Source: Bacteroidaceae bacterium (GTDB lineage: Bacteria; Bacteroidota; Bacteroidia; Bacteroidales; Bacteroidaceae). Taken from it: DNA of 64,000 bases. Below the pieces are notes generated by a model. The model was not told where the DNA came from, made no database searches, and saw nothing but the letters and a program-made list of their open reading frames with translations. A program made the translations under genes and the position numbers. Shown here piece by piece: positions 8,799 through 18,711 of the stretch. Where the stretch lies: contig JAKSJB010000001.1 in the NCBI GenBank assembly GCA_024398475.1, forward strand, positions 124,001-188,000, in the 5' to 3' direction. Each line of letters opens with the position of its first letter. Within the stretch, counting starts at the first letter, position 1.

Positions 8799-9554
8799 TT
8801 AGAACTTAAACAAGTCACTTGTAGTGAGCAAACCCTGGTGTCCTGCCGTGTATTCCGCTGCAAGAACAGCACCTAGGGCAAAACCCTTGCGTGAATGAGC
8901 ATCGTGAGTTATGACAATCCTGTCGGCTTCGCTGTCGTATGTGACGGAGTGAATACCTGGAACTTCTCCTTCACGGATTGCTTCTATAGGGAGTACGTCA
9001 TCAGAAATCTGTTTGTCAGTAGCCTTTCGTCCTTCCGAAGTAGTAACTCCACTAAGAGCCCAACGGCCTTTTCTGTCGATTTCATCGAGAATTCCTTCTG
9101 CCAAAGTAATGGCAGTACCGCTTGGAGCATCCAACTTGTGAATATGATGAGTTTCCGACATAGTTACGTCGTAAGCATCGAACTGGTTCATAATCTTGGC
9201 AAGGTAACGGTTGACTGCCGAGAATATGGCAACACCGAGACTGAAATTACTTGCCCAGAAAAGAGTTTTTCCTCCTTCGCTGCATGCCTTGCGCACTTCG
9301 TCGCCATGATCCTTAAGCCATCCTGTACTTCCGCTGACTACCTTCACACCCTGTTCCCAAGCCTTTAGATAGTTGTCGTAAGCAACGTGAGGAGCAGTAA
9401 ACTCTATGGCAACGTCAGCACTTCGGAAAGCATCCGAATCAAAGTCCTGCTGATTGTCAATGTCTATAATACTAACTATTTCGTGTCCACGGCTGAGGGC
9501 AATCTGTTCAATCATCCTACCCATCTTTCCGTATCCAATCAATGCAATTTTCAT
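8799..9554 (-). CDS. dapB: 4-hydroxy-tetrahydrodipicolinate reductase
   Basis: A 251-residue NAD(P)H-dependent reductase of the diaminopimelate/lysine pathway. The N-terminal Rossmann signature is IALIGYGKMGRMIE. The substrate domain carries ETHHIHKLDAPSGTA, containing the catalytic His/Lys pair. First gene of a dapB-lepB unit. A TACCTTTG box on the - strand lies 21 bases upstream of the start codon. Confidence 0.96.
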   Translation of the reverse strand: MKIALIGYGKMGRMIEQIALSRGHEIVSIIDIDNQQDFDSDAFRSADVAIEFTAPHVAYDNYLKAWEQGVKVVSGSTGWLKDHGDEVRKACSEGGKTLFWASNFSLGVAIFSAVNRYLAKIMNQFDAYDVTMSETHHIHKLDAPSGTAITLAEGILDEIDRKGRWALSGVTTSEGRKATDKQISDDVLPIEAIREGEVPGIHSVTYDSEADRIVITHDAHSRKGFALGAVLAAEYTAGHQGLLTTSDLFKF

Positions 9555-9574
9555 AATCCTGTGATTTGTTTCTG

Positions 9575-9608
9575 CAAAGGTACGAAAATAATCAGAATTT
9601 CCACGAAA
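9575..9608 (-). promoter_or_regulatory. Promoter of dapB-lepB
   Basis: The - strand reads TACCTTTG (9582-9575), an exact -7 box. The -33 element is weak (TTTC about 22 bases upstream), so only the -7 box is well supported. Confidence 0.6.
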
Positions 9609-9720
9609 TTTAATATTATTTAAATCAACTTTAGCAAGTTTATGACTTGCTCAGTTTCTGAACTTAAGAAGTTTAGGAGTTAATGGAGATGCCAATAGGT
9701 TGAGATATAAATATTATACA

Positions 9721-9754
9721 AGAAGGACTGTTCCGATATTGGGACAGTCCTTCT
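9721..9754 (-). terminator. Terminator hairpin after the efflux/PII operon
   Basis: 14-bp stem with one G-T pair (9721-9734 with 9741-9754) and a 6-base loop. It lies between the end of the PII-like gene and dapB, so it should end the efflux operon transcript. Confidence 0.6.
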
Positions 9755-9815
9755 GTTTCTTTCATTATTTATAAAATAGTCTGTATAAATAATAATTATA
9801 ATTTAGATGCTTCGT

Positions 9816-10109
9816 TTAGATGCTTTGTTCAATGTTCCAACTGAATGCGCGGAGACCGAGCATCTTGGATTCTTCATCGAGTTGTTTCAGACGTGTGAGT
9901 ATTGGTTCCACCTGATTGTCTTCAACGATGGTGATGATTGTGCTGCACATTGATGGCCATGCATGACTGCCATAGTGCGGATCACCATTTACGCTTCCAC
10001 GTCCCTGTGTCTGTTCCATCATGGTAAAACCTCGTGCATTGGAACGGTCGAGAACGGCTATCACGTTTTCATAGTGTGCCTGGTCGAATGATATCATTAT
10101 TGCTTTCAT
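9816..10109 (-). CDS. PII-like small signalling protein of the efflux operon
   Basis: A 97-residue protein that looks like a shortened PII-superfamily ferredoxin-like fold: MKAIMISFDQAHYENVIAVL as the first strand and helix, a G-rich loop MMEQTQGRGSVNGDPHYG where the PII T-loop lies, and TIITIVEDNQVEPIL as a later strand. The canonical uridylylation Tyr context was not seen. It sits 76 bases downstream of the RND pump as the last gene of the operon, as PII-like genes do beside some RND pumps in Bacteroidota. A role in sensing for efflux is inference. Confidence 0.6.
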   Translation of the reverse strand: MKAIMISFDQAHYENVIAVLDRSNARGFTMMEQTQGRGSVNGDPHYGSHAWPSMCSTIITIVEDNQVEPILTRLKQLDEESKMLGLRAFSWNIEQSI

Positions 10110-10185
10110 ATCCTTGTCTTTGATTGCTTTCCTGTCAGTCTCCCTTCCTTCTTGATGCTGAAAGGGAGAGAGTCAGGAAAGGGGA

Positions 10186-13100
10186 TTATTGTTTCTTTTT
10201 CTTCAATGACTTGTTTGTCTTCCAATAGTCATCGAGTTGGAGTTGCTCTTTATGCTTCTTACGCTGGTTCTTTACACCTACTCCTCCGAAGATACAGAAC
10301 ATTGAAGGTACGTAAATCAATGTGAGAACTGTTGATACTGTAAGACCTCCGATGATACTGATACCGAGTGGACGCCACATTTCTGCACCTACACCCTGAC
10401 TCACTGCCATTGGTACCATACCGAGGATTGTGGTGAGTGTGGTCATTAGGATAGGGCGGAGACGGCTTCGTGCTGCCACTACTGCAGAACGGATAAGTCC
10501 GTATCCACGTTCACGCATCAACTGTGTGTAGTCGATGAGCACGATACCGTTCTTCACCACGATACCGATAAGCATGATGGCACCGAGAATTGACATCAGG
10601 TTGAGGTTTGTTCCTGTGAAACAAAGTGCGAAGATGATGCCTGAGAATGCGAATATCATTGATATCATGATGATGAATGGGTAGGTCATTGACTCGAACT
10701 GTGCCGCCATGACGATGAATACGAGGATGATGATGAGGATACCGAGAATTCCGAGGTCACGGTTACTGTCCTGCTGGTCTTCGTATGAACCTGCTACCTG
10801 ATAGGTTACACCTTGCGGTATTTCCATGTTGTCACATATCTCATATCCAAGTTCCACACCGTCGGAGAGTGCTTCTCCGCTCTTCAGTACGGCATCTACG
10901 GTTACGATACGCTGACGGTCCTTACGCTCGATAGTAGGTGGAATGGTTGATTCCTCTACTGTAGCGATGTCGCGTATCTTGATGTTCTGTCCCATACCGT
11001 TAGGAATGAGCATGTTTTCCACGTCTTCGATTGACTGACGGTTCTGGACTTCATAACGTACCTTTACGTCGTATTCCTCACCGTCCTCGCGGTAGTATGT
11101 CATTAGTGAACCTGTGATGAGGTTTCTTACGCTTGCAGCGGCTGAAGAAAGTCCAAGTCCCTGCTGTGCAAGTTTTTCGCGGTCGAAGTTTACTACGATT
11201 TCAGGTTGGTAGTCAGAACGAGAAAGCATTACCTGTGAAATCATATCGCTTTCGCGCAGTCTGTCGGCAAGTTCCTTACCTACCTTATAAGTGTCGTTGA
11301 GATCATAGCCGTAGATTTCGAAGGTTGCTGTATTCTGTCCACCCATTGATGAACGCGCTCCACCAAGCAATACGTTATACTTGGCAAGTTCTGGGATTGC
11401 CTTACAGTCAGCACGCATTTCGTCACAGATGTCTGCCAACTTACGTTCACGCTCGTTTGACGGTACGAACATCATGTTGAATGAAATGATGTGTGAACCG
11501 TTGGAACTGAGTGAGGCAAATGTGTTGTTGTCACCTGCCTGACCTATTGTAAAGTTGCACACACGGAGATCCTTGCCGTAACGGCTTCTCCATGTTTCGG
11601 TAAGGTTCTTTGCTATCACTTCTGCGCTTTCAACACGTGAACCGATAGGGAGTTCCAATGTGGCTCCTACACGTCCTGAGTCGTTGGCTGGCATGAATTC
11701 GCTCTTAAGACCTATGACCTGCATTGTTACGATACTGAGCGCGAAGAATGCCACACATCCAATGATGACAGTCCAACGATGGCGGACAGCCCAGTTGATA
11801 CGTGCTTCGTACCAGTCGTCGAGACGGTCGAGTGTTTTGATTACAGGACTGTAGAACTTGACGAACCAATCCGCCTGCTTCTTCTTCAGACGGAGCATCT
11901 GAGAACAGAGCATCGGTGTGAATGAAAGGGCAGATGTGGTTGATATTGTCATGATGATACACATCATCCATCCGAGTTGCTTGAAGAGTACTCCCGACAT
12001 ACCAGATACCATTGTCAGAGGGAAGAACACGGCAATCATGGTAAGTGTAGAAGCGATAACTGAGATTGCCACCTCGTTGGTTGCGTGGATTGCAGCCTGT
12101 TTAGGGTCGGAACCACGCTCGATATGTGTGGTGACATTCTCCAGCACCACTATGGCATCGTCCACAACGCTACCGATTGCGATGGAGAGACATGAGAGTG
12201 AAATCATGTTGAGTGAACCGTCCGTTGCATACAGGTAGATGAATGATGCAATGAGTGACATTGGGATAGTGATACAGATGATAACTGTAGCACGCCAACG
12301 TCCGAGGAACACGAATACCACGATGATGACGAATATCATGGCATATATGATTGTCTCGGTGAGTGAATCGATGGTGTTGTTGATGTTGTCGGAAGTATCA
12401 ACCATCACGTCGAGTACCACGTCTGGCGGAAGGTTCTTCTGAAGTGTAGGAAGCATGTCCTTCACCTTGTTGGATATAGCCACAGAGTTGGCACCACTTT
12501 GTTTCTGTACGATAATCATCGCACCTTGTACACCGTTTGTGAAAGTACGCTGTGCACGTTCCTGTACGTCGTCCACTATGCGTGCCACGTCCTTGAGATA
12601 GACGATGGCTCCGTTGTGCTGACCTACAACCACGTTGCGCATTTCCTGCGGATCCTTGAACTCACCTTCCACACGTACTGTGTAGGTCTGGGTACCGACA
12701 TCCATTGTACCGCCGGTGATGTTCTGGTTTTCTGCTGCAATTGCTGCACTTATCTGAGCAGCACTCATTCCGAATGCCTCCATCTTGTTGGCATCCATGT
12801 AGATGTTGATTTCACGTTCAGGAGCACCTGAGATAGACACCGTACCGACACCGTCTACACGTGCGAGTGGGTTTGCTACGTTTTCATCCAATATCTTGTA
12901 GAGTGCTTTCTGACTCACGTCTGCCTGAGCCGACAGCATGAGGATTGGAATCATATCCGTAGAGAACTTGAACAGGATAGGTTGGTTGGCATCGTTAGGC
13001 AGGGCATTGGCCACCATGTCGAGTTTGTCTCGCACATCATTGGTCAACGCATCGATGTCATAGCCGTATTCAAATTCCAGTGTAACGACAGACACGTTTT

Positions 13101-13356
13101 CCTTCGAACTTGAAGTAACGTGCTTAAGGTGCTCAACAGAGTTGAGTGTATTTTCAAGTGGTCGTGTTACGTTGTTTTCGATATCTTCTGCTGATGCTCC
13201 GTTGTAGTATGTCAGCACCATGATTGTGTTGGTATCAATGTCCGGATAGAGGTCGATAGGCAACTGCACTAACGAGAACAGACCGAGAATCATGATGGCT
13301 GCGAAGCAGAGACTTGTCATAATCGGGCGTTTTACCGCCCCTTCGTATAAACTCAT
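10186..13356 (-). CDS. RND efflux pump inner-membrane permease (HAE1 family)
   Basis: A 1056-residue proton-driven drug exporter of the AcrB/MdtB type, with twelve membrane segments in two halves and two large periplasmic loops. Marks: RPIMTSLCFAAIMILGLF (first helix), DLYPDIDTNTIMV, the helix-4 proton relay VVDDAIVVLEN, and FESMTYPFIIMISMIFAF in the second half. It acts with the adaptor (13423-14463) and TolC-like channel (14506-15813) encoded just upstream. Substrates cannot be read; the VVDDA motif is of the hydrophobe/drug type rather than the heavy-metal type. Confidence 0.95.
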   Translation of the reverse strand: MSLYEGAVKRPIMTSLCFAAIMILGLFSLVQLPIDLYPDIDTNTIMVLTYYNGASAEDIENNVTRPLENTLNSVEHLKHVTSSSKENVSVVTLEFEYGYDIDALTNDVRDKLDMVANALPNDANQPILFKFSTDMIPILMLSAQADVSQKALYKILDENVANPLARVDGVGTVSISGAPEREINIYMDANKMEAFGMSAAQISAAIAAENQNITGGTMDVGTQTYTVRVEGEFKDPQEMRNVVVGQHNGAIVYLKDVARIVDDVQERAQRTFTNGVQGAMIIVQKQSGANSVAISNKVKDMLPTLQKNLPPDVVLDVMVDTSDNINNTIDSLTETIIYAMIFVIIVVFVFLGRWRATVIICITIPMSLIASFIYLYATDGSLNMISLSCLSIAIGSVVDDAIVVLENVTTHIERGSDPKQAAIHATNEVAISVIASTLTMIAVFFPLTMVSGMSGVLFKQLGWMMCIIMTISTTSALSFTPMLCSQMLRLKKKQADWFVKFYSPVIKTLDRLDDWYEARINWAVRHRWTVIIGCVAFFALSIVTMQVIGLKSEFMPANDSGRVGATLELPIGSRVESAEVIAKNLTETWRSRYGKDLRVCNFTIGQAGDNNTFASLSSNGSHIISFNMMFVPSNERERKLADICDEMRADCKAIPELAKYNVLLGGARSSMGGQNTATFEIYGYDLNDTYKVGKELADRLRESDMISQVMLSRSDYQPEIVVNFDREKLAQQGLGLSSAAASVRNLITGSLMTYYREDGEEYDVKVRYEVQNRQSIEDVENMLIPNGMGQNIKIRDIATVEESTIPPTIERKDRQRIVTVDAVLKSGEALSDGVELGYEICDNMEIPQGVTYQVAGSYEDQQDSNRDLGILGILIIILVFIVMAAQFESMTYPFIIMISMIFAFSGIIFALCFTGTNLNLMSILGAIMLIGIVVKNGIVLIDYTQLMRERGYGLIRSAVVAARSRLRPILMTTLTTILGMVPMAVSQGVGAEMWRPLGISIIGGLTVSTVLTLIYVPSMFCIFGGVGVKNQRKKHKEQLQLDDYWKTNKSLKKKKQ

Positions 13357-13422
13357 CTTGGTATATTTTCTGTATTATTTACTGTTTTCGATTTTCAATT
13401 GAATATTCCTTGTGGGTAGGTG

Positions 13423-14463
13423 TTATTTCACCACTTCTACCTCTACGCCGTCAGCGAGACGTGCCTGACCTGCAATCACGATCTGTGACTTAGGAGCAAT
13501 ACCGCTGATAATCTCGTATTGATCGCCGATGTGCTTGCCGAGTTCTACCTTGCTGTATGTAACCTTTCCGTCCTTGTAAACATATACGTAACGGTCACCT
13601 GCACCAACCTGCTTTACCAATGCCACGTCAGGAATCATAACACGTTCTACGCTGCCGAAATTAACGGTAGCACGTGCAAACATACCTGGACGTACACGCT
13701 GGTCGCTGTTTGGAAGGTTGATTTCAACTGGGAATGTGTGTGTAGCCTTGTCGATTGATGGATATACGATGGAAACCTTACCGCCGAACAGTTCGTCTCC
13801 GTAGGCATCAAGTTGTATGTCAACAGGCATACCTACAGCAATGTCCTTGAAGTAAGTTTCAGAAACGTTTACTATCAGTTTTACAGGGTTGAGTTGTTCG
13901 ATAGTGAGGATAGGTGTACCTGAATACATGTCTCCGTTATCGTAGTTTCTTGCAGTAACGACTCCGCTGATAGGACTGGTGAGTTGCGTGTTCTGACTGG
14001 TCTGACTGAGTTGTCTGCGAATGAGGTCAACCTGACGCTTCTGAACGTCGAGTTGAGTCTTGGCAGCATCATATTCAGACTTTGAAATACCACCGCTTGC
14101 ATAGAGTTCTGCAGTACGGTTGAATTCCACCTGCTGGTTCTGGAGTACAATCTGCTGACTCTGGAGTTGCAACTGCTGCTGATCCTGATTTGCAGCATCA
14201 AGTTGTACGAGTACCTGACCACGGCTTACACGGTCGCCGACATCAACGAGGATACGGTTGATGCGCTGAGACATGTTAGGAGAAATGTTGTTCTTAACGT
14301 CACTTTCCACTGTTGCAGTATAGACTTCTGTCTGTGGAACTTCCTGTTGTGCAACGGTAGCGAGTTTTACCTGTGGCTTTCCCTCCTGTTTCTTTGCTGC
14401 GTCCTTGTTTCCGCAAGATGCTAAGGCGAGAACAGCCAATGCCAATAATACAATCTTTTTCAT
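13423..14463 (-). CDS. RND efflux periplasmic adaptor (membrane fusion lipoprotein)
   Basis: A 346-residue adaptor linking pump to channel. It has a lipoprotein signal (LALASC, lipid-modified Cys at about residue 17). The flow is the usual beta-barrel/lipoyl/coiled-coil hairpin: RILVDVGDRVSRGQVLVQLD (lipoyl half), a Gln-rich hairpin (about 90-155), the second lipoyl half TSPISGVVTARNY and the MVPDVALV-like barrel region. It lies 66 bases ahead of the permease gene and 42 after the channel gene, in one operon. Confidence 0.94.
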   Translation of the reverse strand: MKKIVLLALAVLALASCGNKDAAKKQEGKPQVKLATVAQQEVPQTEVYTATVESDVKNNISPNMSQRINRILVDVGDRVSRGQVLVQLDAANQDQQQLQLQSQQIVLQNQQVEFNRTAELYASGGISKSEYDAAKTQLDVQKRQVDLIRRQLSQTSQNTQLTSPISGVVTARNYDNGDMYSGTPILTIEQLNPVKLIVNVSETYFKDIAVGMPVDIQLDAYGDELFGGKVSIVYPSIDKATHTFPVEINLPNSDQRVRPGMFARATVNFGSVERVMIPDVALVKQVGAGDRYVYVYKDGKVTYSKVELGKHIGDQYEIISGIAPKSQIVIAGQARLADGVEVEVVK

Positions 14464-14505
14464 GTTATGTTATTTTTATTTTTATAGTTCTTCAGTTAAA
14501 TCGTT

Positions 14506-15813
14506 TTATTCTCTTCCCAAAGTGTAGTCCAGATTAGCCTTGTTCACGAGGTAATCGTAGATTGACTGCATATAAGTGAGTTCAGCCTGTGTCTGAGCCG
14601 TTTCGCTTTGGTTGAGTTCCAGGATAGTACCGCGGCCTACTTCATAACGCTTGCTGCTGATGTCAACGGCCTTGTTAGCCTGTTTTACTGCTTCAGCATT
14701 GGATTCCACCTGAGCGATGTTGCTTGCCATGTTCTGCTTGTAACTCTCGGCAGCCATATTGAGTTGGCGCTGAGTGTTGATGCGGGTATCTTCCAACTGA
14801 GCAATCATAATCTTGTTGCTCTTGAGTTTGGTGAAGTTGCTGGCATGGAAGATTGGTACAGAAAGTGAGAATGCCAGAGTGAGACTTGGTGAGTAACGGT
14901 ATTTGAATACGTTCCAGTTGTCGTTTGACATAGACTGGTATTGTCCCTGCAACTGCATAGCCACGGTTGGCATGAAGTTAGTGTTCAGCACCTTGCGTGT
15001 ACGTTCCAGGAGAGTCATGTTCTGATCCAACTGACGCATTGTAGAGTTGTTGGCAAGTTCTTCAGTCTGATATTCGGCATTGATGAGTGTAAGTTCCTTC
15101 TCGTATGCCTTGAGCGAATCCTTGATTGCTATTTCAATTTCGGGGTCGATACCCATGAGAACCTTCAGTTGGAGAAGTGCAAGCGACTTGCCTGTTTCAG
15201 CACTTACCATGGCAGAGTTCATGGAACGAACCTGTACTTCAGCAGAAATCTTGTCGTATTCGCTGACCTTGCCCACTTGGAATTTCCTGTCAACAACATC
15301 AAAGTTTTCCTTTGCCACGCTGTAACTTTTCTTCATCACTTCATAACTGTCGCTGCTGAGTAGTGCACCGAAATATGCTTTCTTCACCTGATTGACAAGG
15401 TCAAGACGGCTTCCGCGGGCCTTTTCCTGAGCAAGCAGGATATCCTCCTTTGTCAATTTCATATTCTGGTAAACAGCAGGTGCGAACAATGGCAAGGCAA
15501 GAGTTATGCCGCCCTGTGCGGTAGTAGAACCGTCCATACCCATCTTGAACGAACCCATGCTGGTCTTGATTTCAGCCACCTTGATACTGTGTGACAATGA
15601 AATGGAACCGTCCAATGTAGGCAATAAAGACTGCCATGCCTCGGTGTTTGCCACCTTTTTCAGTTCAATGTCTTTTTCTGCAACTCGGATTGTTGGGTTC
15701 TCGTCCAACGCAATTTGGATGGCACTCTGCAGGGTGAGGTCAATTTGCTGTGCAAATAAAGAAGAAGCAGCAAATGCCATCGTCATACTTAAAAGCAATT
15801 TTTTACCTTTCAT
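14506..15813 (-). CDS. TolC-family outer-membrane efflux channel
   Basis: A 435-residue outer-membrane factor. The signal peptide is residues 1-21 (AASSLFAQ), followed by two repeats of long amphipathic helices with DLTLQSAIQIALDENPTI at the start, typical of the OEP family. First gene of the efflux operon (channel, adaptor, pump, PII-like protein), expressed from the promoter at 15916-15947. No neighbouring regulator gene is apparent. Confidence 0.93.
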   Translation of the reverse strand: MKGKKLLLSMTMAFAASSLFAQQIDLTLQSAIQIALDENPTIRVAEKDIELKKVANTEAWQSLLPTLDGSISLSHSIKVAEIKTSMGSFKMGMDGSTTAQGGITLALPLFAPAVYQNMKLTKEDILLAQEKARGSRLDLVNQVKKAYFGALLSSDSYEVMKKSYSVAKENFDVVDRKFQVGKVSEYDKISAEVQVRSMNSAMVSAETGKSLALLQLKVLMGIDPEIEIAIKDSLKAYEKELTLINAEYQTEELANNSTMRQLDQNMTLLERTRKVLNTNFMPTVAMQLQGQYQSMSNDNWNVFKYRYSPSLTLAFSLSVPIFHASNFTKLKSNKIMIAQLEDTRINTQRQLNMAAESYKQNMASNIAQVESNAEAVKQANKAVDISSKRYEVGRGTILELNQSETAQTQAELTYMQSIYDYLVNKANLDYTLGRE

Positions 15814-15915
15814 CTCTTATCTTACTATCTTTAATACTTAAGTCTAAATTTAATTGTCTGATGCTTTAACTCAAAAAATAATGTGTCATGGTATAAAATA
15901 CCCTAAAAAGATGTG

Positions 15916-15947
15916 CAAAGGTACACATTTTCGACCTTTCAACCAAA
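15916..15947 (-). promoter_or_regulatory. Promoter of the RND efflux operon
   Basis: On the - strand TTTG (15947-15944), a 20-base spacer and TACCTTTG (15923-15916) match the Bacteroidetes consensus. The leader would be about 95 bases. Confidence 0.75.
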
Positions 15948-16100
15948 AATGACTGAATAGAAAGGAATAAAAAATCGACTTTTATACAAGTTTTTAGTGC
16001 ATGAAATATCAGCATGAGTGATTCATCATGCAACAAACAGCATTTATTATGCCGATTTACTTCAGGAAGGTTACTTAACCTTACCTATCCAGTCTGTCCG

Positions 16101-17096
16101 TCATTGAATTCCCAGAGCCTCCTTTACGGCAATCTCGATGTTTTCGCCGCGAAGTCCGCGTCTTAGGATAATTCCATCAGGTGAGAACAGTATGATTTCA
16201 GGAATTCCAACAATACCGTAAGCGTCCGAACCCGCCGTCTGCGCATTGATTATCTGAGGATAACTGATACCCTCTTCCCCGATAGCGTTCATGGTATCCT
16301 CGGGCTTGTCCCAAGTGGCAACGCCTACTACTGTGAAATTCTCACCGCCGTATTTCTCGAATACACTCTTGATATTAGGAATTTCCCCTCTGCAAGGTCC
16401 GCACCAACTTGCCCAGAAGTCAACCAGCACGAACTTTCCCTTACCTACATAATCCGAGAGTTTCTGAGTCTTTCCGTCATAGGTAGCCTCGAAGTCAACG
16501 AAAGTCTTGCCTTCGGAAGTTGCTTCCTGAATGTCAGCGGAGTTGAGATATTCTTCGGAAATGACTTTTCCGACGTACTCCTGTACTTCGTTGCTGCAAC
16601 TGCCGAACAGTTTCTTCAGAAACTTTGCGCTGACATTCTCCTGCAGGTAGATAAGTGCTGCTGCAGCGGCTGCATCGCCGTTATGCCTTGCCATGAAATC
16701 CCTTGCAAGAGTTTCCCTGTCAGCATCTTCCTGCTTGGTATCGAGTTCATCGAAGAATTTCTGCAGTTCTATGTTGGTTTCACTACCGCCGACCTTACTG
16801 TCTTCCAATAGTTGTATGTCACCGTCGTTGGTTACAAACAGCCACAGGTTTGTTCCGTCCGTAGCGATAGCCACACTGCCTGCACCGCCGATGATAGAAT
16901 CCTCAATTGTGAATTTTCCGTCAGTCACCTTAACTGAATCGGTAAAGTTGCCGGAGTTGAAGTAGCAATTCGTGTAGTACACATATTCAGCCTCAGTATT
17001 ACCGGTAGCCTTGAACGATGATGTGCTGTTATTGCTGCTGCAACCCGCGAGGCATAATGCCAATACGGCAATCAATAGGAACGTGGTCTTATTCAT
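16101..17096 (-). CDS. TlpA-like thioredoxin-fold lipoprotein (DUF4369-type N-terminus)
   Basis: Periplasm-facing lipoprotein of 331 residues from the chosen start. The frame extends 8 codons further (to 17120), but the lipoprotein signal MNKTTFLLIAVLALCLAGC fits an internal Met at 17096. The lipobox LAGC gives the anchored Cys at about residue 19. The N-terminal part resembles DUF4369 (about residues 30-120). The C-terminal half is an AhpC/TSA-thioredoxin domain with active site WASWCGPCR. Probably a thiol-disulfide reductant of envelope proteins; its partners are unknown. Confidence 0.88.
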   Translation of the reverse strand: MNKTTFLLIAVLALCLAGCSSNNSTSSFKATGNTEAEYVYYTNCYFNSGNFTDSVKVTDGKFTIEDSIIGGAGSVAIATDGTNLWLFVTNDGDIQLLEDSKVGGSETNIELQKFFDELDTKQEDADRETLARDFMARHNGDAAAAAALIYLQENVSAKFLKKLFGSCSNEVQEYVGKVISEEYLNSADIQEATSEGKTFVDFEATYDGKTQKLSDYVGKGKFVLVDFWASWCGPCRGEIPNIKSVFEKYGGENFTVVGVATWDKPEDTMNAIGEEGISYPQIINAQTAGSDAYGIVGIPEIILFSPDGIILRRGLRGENIEIAVKEALGIQ

Positions 17097-17185
17097 GATG
17101 TAGATAGTTATTTTATTCAACTTTCGTAAGTTTCCAACTTGCTTGGTTTCAGAAGTTAAGTAGATTTGGAGTTAAAGGCTTTTTG

Positions 17186-17290
17186 GAGTCTACGAGTCAA
17201 CGAGTCAACGAGTCAACAAGTTTTTCGAGTTTTCGCGCCGTTAGCCTTTTGCGTTTGCGTAGCCCACAGGACGTTGCGTTTGCGTTTCTC
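17186..17290. repeat. GAGTCAACGAGTCAAC tandem and GCGTTTGCGT repeats
   Basis: Within the 290-base gap between waaA and the TlpA-like gene: GAGTC(T/A)ACGA-type 9-base units repeated four times (17186-17220), then GCGTTTGCGT repeats (about 17258-17286). Further on, AATAATAGTTTA occurs twice (17337-17362). Related motifs occur at 2955-2970, 22560-22573, 22310-22335 and 28873-28931. No gene was seen here. Confidence 0.6.
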
Positions 17291-17387
17291 CTGACTGCTT
17301 TTCTACTAAAAGTGGAGCCCAGCGAAACTTGTATCAATAATAGTTTAATCAATAATAGTTTAGGCTTTCAGGTTTTGTTTATAGCCT

Positions 17388-18665
17388 TTACTTGCTGCTG
17401 TGGATATCCTTCAGAATGCCTTCATAGCATTTCTTCACGGCACCGGCAGCAGAATAGATATAGTCGGCAGCAGCCTTTCCTGCCTTCTCCACCGTTTCAG
17501 GTTCGGCAATGAACCTGTCCATCAACTGACGGAACGAATCGCTGTCGGAGTACTCGAACGAACCGCCGAGTTTCAGCAGAGCCTGTGCTTCCTGGAATTT
17601 CTGGTTGTTAGGTCCGAAGATAGTAGGAATGCCATATACTGCTGCTTCCGGCACATTGTGTATTCCGCTTGGATTGAATCCACCACCGATGAGAGCCACG
17701 TTTCCGTAGCGGTATATTGAAGAAAGTTTTCCGAAACAGTCGATGATGAGAACATCGGCATTGCGGAGTTTTTCGTCGCGTCCCTCAATGTTACCCTTCT
17801 CGCGGTTGAATTCGTTGGCTTCAACCTCGCTGTAGAGTACCACATTCCTGCCTTCGAGCAGTTTCCTTATTTCCGTTATGTGGTGGCCCGTGATGAGATG
17901 AGGCGCAATGATGAGTTTCCAGTCCTTGTGCTCATTGAAGTAAGGAATGTATATTTCCTCATCGCCACCCCATGAACTGCCTGCGATGAAAGTCTTCTGA
18001 CCGTTGCAGAAAGTCTCCACCAAAGGAAGGTCGGAGGCCATCTTGCGTATGAGTATCACTCGGTCGAAACGAGTGTCGCCCACCACCGTAGTGTTGTTGA
18101 TGCCGATTCCGGAAAGCAGTTGCCTGGATTCCTCGTTCTGTACGAACAGGTGTGAGAAGCACTTGAGTGCAGTCTTGTTGCCGTACCACTTGAAGAAATA
18201 CTGAGTAGGGCGGAATATGCTCGAAACGGAGTAGAGTCTCACCTTCCTGAGTTTTGCAAACATCAGATAGTTTGCCCAGAACTCATACTTGATGATAAGT
18301 CCGATTTCAGGGTGAGCCAGTCTTATGAATGACGCAGCATTGCCCGGAGTGTCGAAAGGCAGGTAGCAGATGACATCTGCACCGGCATAGTCTTTCTGTA
18401 CCTCATAGCCTGAAGGTGAGAAGAAAGTGAGCAGAATCTTGAATTCAGGATGGTTTCTACGGATAATCTCCAGCAGCAGACGACCCTGCTCGAATTCGCC
18501 TAACGAAGCGGCATGTACCCACACCACACGGTCGGTCTTCTTTATGTTCTTATGCAGGATGAACATTGTCTTGGCCTGTCCCTTTATCTGGTGTCTCAGT
18601 TTCTTGGAAAAGAGACTGCCTATGAACGCGCCAAGCGTCATCAGATACATCGCTAAACTATACAC
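17388..18665 (-). CDS. waaA: 3-deoxy-D-manno-octulosonic acid (Kdo) transferase
   Basis: A 425-residue GT30 glycosyltransferase that adds Kdo to lipid A precursor at the inner leaflet of the inner membrane. It has an N-terminal membrane anchor (about residues 1-20), the family segment VWVHAASLGEFEQGRLL (about 49-65) with the catalytic Glu, and the donor-binding part ALIGGGFNPSGIHNVPEAA near residue 335. It follows gltX after 46 bases. Confidence 0.95.
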   Translation of the reverse strand: MYSLAMYLMTLGAFIGSLFSKKLRHQIKGQAKTMFILHKNIKKTDRVVWVHAASLGEFEQGRLLLEIIRRNHPEFKILLTFFSPSGYEVQKDYAGADVICYLPFDTPGNAASFIRLAHPEIGLIIKYEFWANYLMFAKLRKVRLYSVSSIFRPTQYFFKWYGNKTALKCFSHLFVQNEESRQLLSGIGINNTTVVGDTRFDRVILIRKMASDLPLVETFCNGQKTFIAGSSWGGDEEIYIPYFNEHKDWKLIIAPHLITGHHITEIRKLLEGRNVVLYSEVEANEFNREKGNIEGRDEKLRNADVLIIDCFGKLSSIYRYGNVALIGGGFNPSGIHNVPEAAVYGIPTIFGPNNQKFQEAQALLKLGGSFEYSDSDSFRQLMDRFIAEPETVEKAGKAAADYIYSAAGAVKKCYEGILKDIHSSK

Positions 18666-18711
18666 GATACTATTCTTTTTTCATTGTTATACAACCCTAC
18701 TGAAACCTACT

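Noticed and set aside
17183..17512. 109-codon open frame on the + strand
   Set aside because: It is created by the GAGTCAAC and GCGTTTGCGT repeats and overlaps waaA.
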